This document shows positions 32,436 to 40,494 of a stretch of DNA of 64,000 nucleotides, in pieces. Within the stretch, counting starts at the first letter, position 1. Each line of letters begins with the position of its first letter. The stretch is from Streptomyces antibioticus (GTDB lineage Bacteria; Actinomycetota; Actinomycetes; Streptomycetales; Streptomycetaceae): contig NZ_CM007717.1 in assembly GCF_002019855.1 (NCBI RefSeq), positions 6,705,750-6,769,749 on the forward strand, written 5' to 3'. A model generated the notes under the pieces. The model was given only the letters and a program-made list of their open reading frames with translations, was not told the DNA's origin and searched no databases. The position numbers were made by a program, and so were the translations under genes.

Positions 32436-33245
32436 TCAGGCGCCCGGCGGCACCTGCCGGGGCCGCCCCGAGCCGCGGGTCAGGGTGTAGCCGCCGATGC
32501 CCGCCAGCGCGGCCAGCACCGCGCCGATCCCGGACCACACCCAGCGGTCGGACCACCAGCCGGACGCCCAGCCGTCGTCGGGCTCCAGGCTCGACAGCAC
32601 GGCGGACGCCGACGAGTCCTCGTCCTCGTCCTGCGCGGCCGACTGCACCGCCACGCCGGGGATCAGCGGCTCCGCCAGTGAGCCGTCGACCGCCGCCGAG
32701 CCGCCGATGTGCTTGGACTCCACGCGGAGTTCGGCGTTCATCGGCAGACCCAGGTCGGACGCCTTCAGACCGGTGGCCGTCAGCCGGACGTAGTACGTGC
32801 CCGGCAGCGGGTCGTTCGCCCACGGCTCCGACCAGGCGCGGACCGTGCGCAGCACACAGGTCAGCTCGACGGACGCGGTGCCCTCCGCGGCGGTGCGGGT
32901 CTGGGCGCCGTACTGGCACGCCTGACGGCGCCGCAGACCGTCGTACACATCGACCTGCCAGGTCTGGGACGCGTGCTGGTCCGGCAGCTTCACCGTCGCC
33001 TTCACGGTGGGCCGTCCGCCCGAGTCGGCCGGGAACGACCAGTACAGGTAGTCACCCGTGGACGCGCTCGCCGTGGCCGTCTGTCCCTGCTCGACCTCCG
33101 TCGCCGTACGGAACGACGTGCCGGCCGAGGTGGGTCCCGTGCCGTCCTCGGACGGGCTCGCGGAGGGGGTGGAGTCGGCGGCGGCGGGACCGGCCGCGAG
33201 CCCCAGCGCCAGCAGGGCGCCGCTCAGCACTCGTGTGATTCGCAT
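32436..33245 (-). CDS. Secreted/membrane-anchored protein paired with VWA protein
   Basis: Protein of 269 residues with signal peptide (MRITRVLSGALLALGLAAGPAAA), an extracellular beta-rich domain (about 45-180, FRTATEVEQGQTATASASTG, YLYWSFPADS, LPGTYYVRLTATGL), an acidic linker (DEDEDSSA) and a C-terminal transmembrane helix (WVWSGIGAVLAALAGIGGYTL) with short basic tail. ATG 33245 follows GGAGG by 8 bp and shares one base with the stop of the VWA gene, so the two are coupled. The extracellular domain resembles the second half of the VWA protein. Function unknown; probably a surface complex. Confidence 0.8.
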   Translation of the reverse strand: MRITRVLSGALLALGLAAGPAAADSTPSASPSEDGTGPTSAGTSFRTATEVEQGQTATASASTGDYLYWSFPADSGGRPTVKATVKLPDQHASQTWQVDVYDGLRRRQACQYGAQTRTAAEGTASVELTCVLRTVRAWSEPWANDPLPGTYYVRLTATGLKASDLGLPMNAELRVESKHIGGSAAVDGSLAEPLIPGVAVQSAAQDEDEDSSASAVLSSLEPDDGWASGWWSDRWVWSGIGAVLAALAGIGGYTLTRGSGRPRQVPPGA

Positions 33246-34507
33246 CAGTTGGTCCTCCAGACCGCGACACGCCAGCGGGACACCCAGCCCCAGACGACTC
33301 CGGCGAGGAAGCCGACCAGCACCAGCAGGGCGAGCAGCCACCAGCCGCGGCCGAGACCGAAGGAGGCCACGTCGGACGCGGGGGAGGGGGAGTCGACCAC
33401 GTCCACGGTCAGCTCCACCGGCATGCCCGGCGTGGTCTTCACACCGGCCGCGGCCGAGTAGGAGTTGGTCACCTGGAGACAGACCGCCTCGGCCGCCGCC
33501 TCGTCGTCGTCGCTCTCCGCCTTCGGGTAGCGCAGACCGGTGGAGACGACGTCGGTACGGCCGATGCCGGACGCCTCGCCGCGCACGATCTCCCGGCCGT
33601 GCACGGTGACCGCCCGCAGCAGCACGCCGTAGTGGGGGTTCATGGCCCGGTCCGACGACACGCTGACCGAGGCGCGCAGTTCCTGGCCCGGCTCGACGTC
33701 GACCCGGTACCAGCGCTCCTGGCCGAACTCCTCACGGTCGGTGTAGAGCCCGGACTTCAGGGTGGGCGCCTCGGCGCAGGAGTCCGCGCCCTCGGTGGCG
33801 ACCGGGGTCACCACCGGGTCGGCCGCGCGGTCCACCAACTGGTTCACCTTGTCGGTGAGTTCGTCGGTGTGCTCGACCGAGGTGTAGGTGCCGCCGGTGG
33901 CCTCGGCGATGCAACTGAGCTGCTGCCGCATCTTGGTGTTGGGCACCAGGCCGAGGGTGTCGATGGTCAGGCCGATGCCCTTGGCGGCTATCTCGCGGGC
34001 CACCTCGCACGGGTCGAGCGGGGCGCAGGTGTCCTCGCCGTCGCTGATCAGCACGATCCGCTTGGAGCCGGAGCCGCCGTCGAGGTCGTCGGCCGCCTTC
34101 AGCAGGGCCGGGCCGATCGGCGTCCAGCCCGTCGGCGACAGGGTGGCCACCGCCGCCTTCGCCTCGGTGCGGTCCAGCGGGCCCACCGGGTAGAGCTGGG
34201 CGGTGTCCTTGCAGCCCGTCTTCTGGTCGTTGCCGGGGTAGTTGGCGCCCAGCGTGCGGATGCCGAGCTGGACCTCCTCGGGCGTCGCGTCCAGCACCTC
34301 GTTGAACGCCTGCTTGGCCGCGGCCATGCGGGTCCCGCCGTCGATGTCCTTGGTCCGCATGGACCCGCTGACGTCGAGAACCAGGTCGACCTTGGGCGCG
34401 AGGGCGGATATCTCGTCGGCGGCGGCCCCGGACGGGAACGCGAGCCCCGCCGTGAGCGCGGCGAGCAGGGCACAGACGCCCGCCGCCAGCCGTTGTGTTC
34501 TGATCAT
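33245..34507 (-). CDS. von Willebrand factor A domain membrane protein
   Basis: Protein of 420 residues: signal peptide, VWA domain (about 38-220) with MIDAS motif DVSGSM, TGWTPIGPAL and ISDGEDTCA, then a beta-rich domain, and a C-terminal membrane helix (WWLLALLVLVGFLAGVVWGWV) with basic tail. Substrate-binding, ligand-adhesion role outside the membrane; not the Mg-chelatase type, because no AAA partner is nearby. Its partner gene begins at its stop codon. Upstream gene (NIS synthetase) is 56 bp away on the same strand but functionally unrelated. Confidence 0.9.
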   Translation of the reverse strand: MIRTQRLAAGVCALLAALTAGLAFPSGAAADEISALAPKVDLVLDVSGSMRTKDIDGGTRMAAAKQAFNEVLDATPEEVQLGIRTLGANYPGNDQKTGCKDTAQLYPVGPLDRTEAKAAVATLSPTGWTPIGPALLKAADDLDGGSGSKRIVLISDGEDTCAPLDPCEVAREIAAKGIGLTIDTLGLVPNTKMRQQLSCIAEATGGTYTSVEHTDELTDKVNQLVDRAADPVVTPVATEGADSCAEAPTLKSGLYTDREEFGQERWYRVDVEPGQELRASVSVSSDRAMNPHYGVLLRAVTVHGREIVRGEASGIGRTDVVSTGLRYPKAESDDDEAAAEAVCLQVTNSYSAAAGVKTTPGMPVELTVDVVDSPSPASDVASFGLGRGWWLLALLVLVGFLAGVVWGWVSRWRVAVWRTN

Positions 34508-34563
34508 CGGCGGATCCTAGTGATCAGGAGTGTCCGGCCACAAAACGGGGTCCGTCGCGGAGG

Positions 34564-36096
34564 TCAAGCCGTCGTCGCGGTCAGCGGGTTGGGGAGGCTC
34601 GTCCACTGGTCGCCGGGGCTGCCGGGGGACAGACGCATCAGCGTCAGCGCCTTCACCGGGAGGGGTTCCCCGCGCAGGGCCGTCAGATCGGGGCCGGGCG
34701 GCAGGTCCCGCACCGCCGCTTCCAGGGCCGCCGCAAGGTGCGCGCCGCTGCCCAGGGTGGCCGCGAGCGCGCCGCAGATCAGGGAGCCGAAGAGCTTGCG
34801 CCGCAGGGCCGTCACCTCGTCGGTGCGGATACGGGCGGGGAGTTCGTCGGGCAGGGGGATCCCGGCGGCGGCCAGTCGCGCCGGGCCCACCCGGATGTCG
34901 GCGAGGTCGCGGTAGACCAGACGCAGGGGTGCGCCGGACGGGTCCAGCACGACCAGCAGGTTCTGTCCGTGCGCCTCCAGGGCCACGCCCAGCTCCAGCA
35001 GCCGCAGTCCGACCGTGAGGCACAGCCGCGCGAAGTCGGCCGACCAGGCGGGGGAGTCGGGCAGGCCGGTGGTGGCGAGGGCGGCCACCGGGACGACGTG
35101 CTCGCCCGGTCCGCCGTGGACGGCGGGCGACTCGCGCAACACCGCCGCCAGGTCGGGTGAGTTGGCGGTGGCCGCGCCCAGGGTCCGGGTCACGTGCAGC
35201 AGTCCGTCCGAACGGGCGGCCAGGATCTCCCCGAACGCCGACAGCGCCGCCGAAGCGGCCACCGAGCCGACGGAGATGTCCCGGACCGAGGACGTCAGAC
35301 GCGTGCTCAACGCCGTCTTCACATGCGGTCCGTCCGGCAGCGCGAGGGTGCGCAACGACATCAACGGGTGCGCGGAGACGCCCTGTTCGCAGGTGCGCTT
35401 GAGGACGTGTGCCGCCTGCCACGGATGCACCGGGAGCACCAGCCGCCGCCCGTCCCGCAGTTCGGCCGGCCACTCGCCCGACACCAGACACTCCGCCACC
35501 GGCACCGGCAGCAGCCCCAGCCGTACCACGGGCCCGTGCTCCGGACCGTAGGCCAGCTCCTCCGCCACCGTGAATCCGGGCCGGGAACGGCAGTTGGGGT
35601 GGTAGGGGTGCCCGTCGACCACCCTGCGCTCCCACTCCCAGTCGTGCACCGGCCACTCCTTCGAGTGAACCCCGGCAGTCGGCTGCCCGGCCCGTGACAG
35701 CGCCAAGGACGCGACACTGTGGCCGAGTTCGACCGCGAAGCCGTCGCCGTGCGGCACCCTCAGCGCCGCCGTCAGCCGGGCGGGATCGTCGTACGCCACC
35801 CCGTCCAGCCGCACTTGGCCCACATACGCCGTGGTGGCGTACGGGTCGGACAGCGGGCCGTGCAGGCGGCGCCCGTCGCGCAGCCGCAGCGTGAGGCCCT
35901 CCGCGCCCCGCTCCCGCCCCGCGATCCAGGGCAGCGGCTCATGCGCCAGGGCCCGCCACAGCCGGGTCAGCACGGCCGCCCGGGCACCGGGCAGCGCGGC
36001 CGTGAACCGGGGGCCGAGGTCGGGCCGTACGACGGCGAGTTCGGCGGCGAGTTCGGCGGCCACCTCGGCCTCGGCGGCGGTGGGGGGACGGTGCAC
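34564..36096 (-). CDS. NIS (IucA/IucC-type) siderophore synthetase A
   Basis: Protein of 510 residues of the NRPS-independent siderophore synthetase family, which adenylates a carboxylate (citrate, succinyl or dicarboxylic derivatives) and couples it to an amine or alcohol. Family motifs: WERRVVDGHPYHPNCRSRPG, LPVHPWQ, KTALSTRLTSSVRDIS, EAHGQNLLV and VYRDLADIR. I place the start at GTG 36096 because GAGGAG lies 7 bp upstream; an in-frame GTG at 36132 has no ribosome site. It diverges from a second NIS gene 172 bp away. Confidence 0.88.
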   Translation of the reverse strand: MHRPPTAAEAEVAAELAAELAVVRPDLGPRFTAALPGARAAVLTRLWRALAHEPLPWIAGRERGAEGLTLRLRDGRRLHGPLSDPYATTAYVGQVRLDGVAYDDPARLTAALRVPHGDGFAVELGHSVASLALSRAGQPTAGVHSKEWPVHDWEWERRVVDGHPYHPNCRSRPGFTVAEELAYGPEHGPVVRLGLLPVPVAECLVSGEWPAELRDGRRLVLPVHPWQAAHVLKRTCEQGVSAHPLMSLRTLALPDGPHVKTALSTRLTSSVRDISVGSVAASAALSAFGEILAARSDGLLHVTRTLGAATANSPDLAAVLRESPAVHGGPGEHVVPVAALATTGLPDSPAWSADFARLCLTVGLRLLELGVALEAHGQNLLVVLDPSGAPLRLVYRDLADIRVGPARLAAAGIPLPDELPARIRTDEVTALRRKLFGSLICGALAATLGSGAHLAAALEAAVRDLPPGPDLTALRGEPLPVKALTLMRLSPGSPGDQWTSLPNPLTATTA

Positions 36097-36268
36097 AGGC
36101 GGACTCCTCGGTGCGGAGGTCGAATCAGACACGGACGCGGATACGGCGACGGATCAGGGTACGAATACAGGCACAAGTCGGGTACGGACCGTTAAGGCCA
36201 TCCCGTCACGGCGAGGTCGCGACGGCAGCGATACTGATCGTCTCCGCACGAATGAACCGTAGGGAACC

Positions 36269-37807
36269 GTGGACCGCGCCGATCTCAGCCCCCCGTCCGC
36301 CGAGGCCGCAGCACTCGCGGCGGCTCCCGCAGAGGACGGCGCGGCCGACGCCTACGCGGCCGCGCCCCTGCTCAACTGCCTGCTGCGGGAGGTCGCCGAA
36401 CCCCTGCCGGAACATCCGGAAGGGCACGGCCGGTTCGTGTACCGGCTCCCCGGCACCGGCCGATTGCTGCGGGTGCGCGGCACCCGGCGCCCCGCCGACC
36501 CCGAGGTGAACGCGGACGGCACCTGGCACCCGCTCGGGCATCGCGCCCTGGTCGAGCTGACCGCCGAGGAACTGTGCCGCCGCACCGGCCTGTCCAACGA
36601 CGAACTGCCCACCGAGATCATCGACAGCAGGGACGTGGTCGCCGCCCTGCTCGCCGCACGCGCGCGTGCCGTCCCGCCCGCCGACCCGTACCGGCGCTCC
36701 GAGCAGTCCCTGGTCACCGGCCACCCCCACCACCCCGCCCCCAAGGCGCGCGGCGGCGCCCCGGCCGCCCGCTGGCTGCCGTACGCGCCGGAGGCGTACG
36801 CCCGCTTCCCGCTGGTGCTGCTGGGGGTGCGCGAGGACACGGTCGTCGAGGAGGGCGACACGTCCGCCCTGGACGCGCTCGGCACGGCACCGCCCGGCTA
36901 CCGGCTGCTGCCCGCCCACCCCTGGCAGCTCGACCTGACGGGCGCCCGGCTGGCCCCCGCCCTCGCCGACGGTCGGCTGATCCGGCTCGGCACCACCGCC
37001 TTCGACACCTGGCCGACCGCCGCCGTCCGCACGCTGTACGCGCCCGAGCGGGACCTGTTCCTGAAGTTCAGCCTCGACGTGCGCATCACCAACGACATCC
37101 GCAGGCTGTGGCGGCACGACCTGCTGCGGCTGCGCCGTACCGACGAGGCCGTCGCGAAGGCGTTCGAGGCGGGCGGCGGTCCCGCGGCCTGGCTGAGCGA
37201 CCGCGGCTACCGCACCGCCGGATTCGCCTTCGAGGAGCTGGCCGTCCTGGTCCGCGACGGACTGCGGGGCCACCTCCGCCCCGGCACGACCCCGCTGCTC
37301 GCCGCCGGGCTCGCGGAGGGCTTCGACGGCAGCCCGCTCGCCGCGACGACGGACCCGGCCGCCTGGTGGGAGGCGTACCTGGCCGCCGTCGTCCCGCCGG
37401 TGCTCGCGGCCTTCGCCGACCACGGTGTCGTCCTGGAGGCCCATGTCCAGAACACGCTGGTCGCCGTCGGCCCGGACGGTACGCCGGAGCAGGCGCTGTT
37501 CCGGGACGCCGAGGGCGTGAAGCTGCTGCCGGAGGTGGACCGCGCCGCGGGCTGGGAGCGGCTGGTGTACTGCCTGGTCGTCAACCACCTCCTGGAGATC
37601 GCCGCCGCTCTCGCCGAACGGCACCCCGGGCTCGACCCCTGGCCGGCCGTCCGCCGCGAGCTGGTCCGTCACGACCTGCCCGAGGCGCACGCCCTGCTCA
37701 CCGCGCCCACCCTGCCCGGCAAGACGAACCTGCTGCTGCGCTGGACCGGCGCGGACGGGGCGGACGCGCGCTATGTGCCACTGCCGAATCCGCTGGCCGG
37801 TGCATGA
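36269..37807 (+). CDS. NIS (IucA/IucC-type) siderophore synthetase B
   Basis: Protein of 512 residues, second member of the same family and more canonical than its neighbour: VTGHPHHPAPKARGG, LPAHPWQLDLT, FLKFSLDVRITNDIRRL, EAHVQNTLVAVG and LFRDAEGVKLLPEVD, PGKTNLLLRW. Start GTG 36269 follows AGGGA. Two NIS enzymes in one locus suggest sequential condensation on one siderophore, but no transporter, hydroxylase or decarboxylase gene is here, and I see no DmdR/IdeR iron box in the shared promoter. Product unknown. Confidence 0.9.
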   Translation: MDRADLSPPSAEAAALAAAPAEDGAADAYAAAPLLNCLLREVAEPLPEHPEGHGRFVYRLPGTGRLLRVRGTRRPADPEVNADGTWHPLGHRALVELTAEELCRRTGLSNDELPTEIIDSRDVVAALLAARARAVPPADPYRRSEQSLVTGHPHHPAPKARGGAPAARWLPYAPEAYARFPLVLLGVREDTVVEEGDTSALDALGTAPPGYRLLPAHPWQLDLTGARLAPALADGRLIRLGTTAFDTWPTAAVRTLYAPERDLFLKFSLDVRITNDIRRLWRHDLLRLRRTDEAVAKAFEAGGGPAAWLSDRGYRTAGFAFEELAVLVRDGLRGHLRPGTTPLLAAGLAEGFDGSPLAATTDPAAWWEAYLAAVVPPVLAAFADHGVVLEAHVQNTLVAVGPDGTPEQALFRDAEGVKLLPEVDRAAGWERLVYCLVVNHLLEIAAALAERHPGLDPWPAVRRELVRHDLPEAHALLTAPTLPGKTNLLLRWTGADGADARYVPLPNPLAGA

Positions 37808-37850
37808 CACGCCTTCCGGTGCATGACACGCCTTCCGGTGCATGACACAC
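37801..37850 (+). repeat. 19-bp tandem repeats at the 3' end of the NIS gene
   Basis: Units TGCATGACACGCCTTCCGG at 37801-37819 and 37820-37838 are identical; a partial third begins at 37839. The first unit contains the gene's TGA stop (37805-37807), so the array arose at the coding boundary. Confidence 0.9.
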
Positions 37851-38021
37851 CCACAGGAGCCGGCGCCCGGTTGCGCCACCCGGCCCCCACCCCGTCACCC
37901 GCCCGGGGCTTCCTCCCCTGACGTCACCCCCCTCCCCGTGTCGATTACCCGATGATCGCGGCGCGGCTGGCACGCTCACTGCTCGTCCTCACCAGGTCAC
38001 GGACAGCAGGGGAGTTCACAC

Positions 38022-39227
38022 ATGTGGAGCAAGGTGCACTGGGGTGTGGCGGGGGTCGTCGCGATCGCGTCCCTCCAGGCGTTCCTGCCGTCGGCCCACG
38101 GCCAGGACCGCCCTCGGACACCGGCCTCGGCAGGGGCGCGCAGCGAGGAGCGGGCCGTCGTGGTCACGCCCGACAAACGCGGCGCCGTACTGCGCGCCGT
38201 GGCCACCCGGCCGTTCAGCATGCTCGGCGTCACCTGGGACGATCCGGCGGTGCGCCTCGTCGGGACCGTGGAGGTGCGCACCCGCGCCGCCGAGACGGGC
38301 GAGTGGTCGGAGTGGCGCACGCTGGACAGTGAGGAGGGCCAGGGCGACGAGACGGCACTGCGCGGCGGCACCGACCCCCTGTGGGTGGGGCTCTCCGACG
38401 GCGCGGAGGTGCGGGTCGCCGCGTCGGCCGACGAGGTGTCCGCCCTGCCTGCGGGGCTGCAACTCGACCTGATCGACCCCGGGCGGGACGCCCCCGCCCC
38501 GCAGTCGGCCCGGCTCCCGGCCGCTCCCGCGCAGGGCGCCCCCGGTACGGCGTCCGCGCCCCGCCCGGCGATCGTCCTGCGCGCCGGATGGGGCGCCGAC
38601 GAGTCGATCAGCCCGGCGGCCCCCGCCTATCTCGCGGGCGGCAAGGTCAAGGCGGTGGTCGTGCACCACACCGCCGACTCCAACAGCTTCACCTGCGCCC
38701 AGGCGCCGGCCGTGCTGCGGGGCATCTACGCCTACCACGTACAGCAGTTGGGCTGGAAGGACATCGGCTACAACTTCCTGGTCGACCCCTGCGGCACGAT
38801 CTACGAGGGCCGCAAGGGCGGCGTCGACCGCCCGGTGCTCGCCGCCCACGCGTACGGCTTCAACTCCCAGACCACCGGCGTCGCCGTCCTCGGCACGTAC
38901 ACCACCGCCGCGCCCAGCGAGGCGGTCCTCAGCTCGGTGGCCCGGCTCGCGGCCTGGAAACTCGGCCAGTACGGCGTCGACCCCACCGGCACCACCACGC
39001 TCACCGCCGGGGCGGACGGTACCAACTACTTCCGCAAGTCCTGGAAGCTGGGCGCCCAGTTGAACTTCTCCACCATCCACGGCCACCGCGACGGCTACAA
39101 CACCCTGTGCCCCGGCGACCAGCTCTACGCCGAACTCCCCACCATCCGCGCCCTGGCCGCGAGCAGCACGGTCAAGACGGCGGACGAGCAGCCGGTGCCG
39201 ACGCCGGTCCCCGGAAGCGGTGACTGA
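38022..39227 (+). CDS. Secreted PGRP/N-acetylmuramoyl-L-alanine amidase
   Basis: Protein of 401 residues with a signal peptide (VHWGVAGVVAIASLQAFLPSAHG), a beta-rich N-terminal domain (about 45-155, VEVRTRAAETGEWSEWRTLD), a Pro/Ala linker and a C-terminal PGRP/amidase_2 domain (about 185-375). Zinc ligands: first His in VVVHHTADS, His in TIHGHRDGYNTLCPG and Cys of that same motif, in the T7-lysozyme arrangement. Predicted to cut MurNAc-L-Ala amide bonds in the cell wall; the domain layout with IYEGRKGGVDRPVLAAHAYG is common in Streptomyces secreted amidases. Stand-alone. Confidence 0.93.
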   Translation: MWSKVHWGVAGVVAIASLQAFLPSAHGQDRPRTPASAGARSEERAVVVTPDKRGAVLRAVATRPFSMLGVTWDDPAVRLVGTVEVRTRAAETGEWSEWRTLDSEEGQGDETALRGGTDPLWVGLSDGAEVRVAASADEVSALPAGLQLDLIDPGRDAPAPQSARLPAAPAQGAPGTASAPRPAIVLRAGWGADESISPAAPAYLAGGKVKAVVVHHTADSNSFTCAQAPAVLRGIYAYHVQQLGWKDIGYNFLVDPCGTIYEGRKGGVDRPVLAAHAYGFNSQTTGVAVLGTYTTAAPSEAVLSSVARLAAWKLGQYGVDPTGTTTLTAGADGTNYFRKSWKLGAQLNFSTIHGHRDGYNTLCPGDQLYAELPTIRALAASSTVKTADEQPVPTPVPGSGD

Positions 39228-39297
39228 CAACGGCGTTCCGCACCGGGGCCCGCCCCTGGTTACGATGGTCGCCCAGCGACGAGATCGGCCTGAGGAC

Positions 39298-40203
39298 ATG
39301 CTGAGAGAGGTCACCGCGACCCGGTACATCGCACCCCTGCGGTCGGGCGGCTCCGTGCCCGCGGTGGTCGAGGCGGACGACCTGGGGACGTACGTCGTCA
39401 AGTTCACCGGGTCGGCGCAGGGGCGGAAGGCGCTGGTCGCCGAGGTGATCGTCGGGGAGCTGGCGCGGGCGCTCGGGCTGCGCTTCCCCGAACTGGTGTT
39501 CGTGGAGTTCGATCCGGCCGTCGCCGACGAGGAGCCGCACCAGGAGGTGCGCGACCTGCACGGCGCGAGCGCGGGACGCAATCTCGGCATGGACTTCCTG
39601 CCGGGCGCCCGCGACTTCACCCCCGAGGCCGCGAAGACGTTCCCGGTGGACCCGCTGGAGGCCGGCCGGATCGTCTGGCTCGACGCCCTCACCGTGAACG
39701 TCGACCGGACGGTCCACAGCTCCAACCTGATGATCTGGCCGACCTTCGGGACCGTGCCCCCGCGCCTGTGGCTCATCGACCACGGCGCGGCGCTGGTCTT
39801 CCACCACCGTTGGGACGCCTCCGACCCCGCGAAGTCCTACGACTTCCGCCATCACGCCCTCGGCCACTACGGCCCCGACGTGCGCGCCGCCGACGCGGAA
39901 CTCGCGCCGAAGGTCACCGAGGAGCTGCTGCGCGGGATCGTCGCCGAGGTCCCGGACGCCTGGCTCACCGACTTCGCGACGCCGGACGAGGCCCGGGAGG
40001 CGTACGTGACGTATCTCCACGCGCGCGTGCGGGCCTCCGCGGAGTGGCTGCCCACCGACTTCCCCAGCCGGGAGGAACTCGCCGCCGAGCAGGCCCGGCG
40101 TGCGGCGCGGACGGAACGAGAACGGCCGGACTGGCTCAAGCGGGTCCCCGACCTGCACGGCAAGCCGGCCGCCGAACAGGATTGGTCGGTGCACCTCACA
40201 TGA
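39298..40203 (+). CDS. HipA-like kinase-fold protein
   Basis: Protein of 301 residues related to the HipA family. The N-terminal lobe has YIAPLRSGGSVPAVVEADDL and GTYVVKFTGSAQGRKALVAE with the ATP-binding Lys. The catalytic/metal segments are WLDALTVNVDRTVHSSNLMIW (Asp/Asn) and LWLIDHGAALVFH (metal Asp). The C-terminus is an Arg/Glu-rich helix. No HipB antitoxin precedes it, and the family is widespread in actinobacteria as a stand-alone protein. The ATG 39298 is preferred by homology; an upstream in-frame ATG at 39265 is possible. Its stop overlaps the Rdx gene by ATGA. Confidence 0.85.
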   Translation: MLREVTATRYIAPLRSGGSVPAVVEADDLGTYVVKFTGSAQGRKALVAEVIVGELARALGLRFPELVFVEFDPAVADEEPHQEVRDLHGASAGRNLGMDFLPGARDFTPEAAKTFPVDPLEAGRIVWLDALTVNVDRTVHSSNLMIWPTFGTVPPRLWLIDHGAALVFHHRWDASDPAKSYDFRHHALGHYGPDVRAADAELAPKVTEELLRGIVAEVPDAWLTDFATPDEAREAYVTYLHARVRASAEWLPTDFPSREELAAEQARRAARTERERPDWLKRVPDLHGKPAAEQDWSVHLT

Positions 40204-40481
40204 CGGACGAGCGGCGGGTCGAGATCGAGTACTGCACCCAGTGCCGCTGGCTGCCGCGTGCCGCCTGGCTGGCCCAGGAGCTGCTGACGACCTTCGAGGC
40301 CGAGCTGACCGAGCTGTCGCTGAAGCCGGGCAAGGGCGGTGTCTTCGTCGTGCGGGTCGGTGACGAGGTGGTCTGGGACCGCCGCGAGCAGGGTTTCCCG
40401 GAGCCTACGGCGGTCAAGCGGCTGGTCCGCGACCGAGTGGCCCCGGGGAAGTCCCTGGGCCACTCGGACACACCCGCGTGA
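40200..40481 (+). CDS. Rdx family (SelT/SelW/SelH-like) protein
   Basis: Thioredoxin-like protein of 93 residues: VEIEYCTQCRWLPRAAWLAQELL carries the redox CxxC at the end of beta1, followed by KPGKGGVFVVRVGDEVVWDR and the C-terminal PTAVKRLVRDRVAPG. The family name derives from selenoproteins; here both active-site residues are Cys. Coupled (4-bp overlap) to the HipA-like kinase. Confidence 0.92.
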   Translation: MTDERRVEIEYCTQCRWLPRAAWLAQELLTTFEAELTELSLKPGKGGVFVVRVGDEVVWDRREQGFPEPTAVKRLVRDRVAPGKSLGHSDTPA

Positions 40482-40494
40482 GCGCCTTTCGGCG

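Noticed and set aside
36097..36268. Iron box (DmdR/IdeR) between the siderophore synthetases
   Set aside because: I searched the intergenic sequence for a TTAGGTTAGSCTAACCTAA-like palindrome and saw none; iron control is not claimed.
39298..40203. HipBA toxin-antitoxin module
   Set aside because: No HipB-like helix-turn-helix gene is adjacent; the partner is an Rdx protein.
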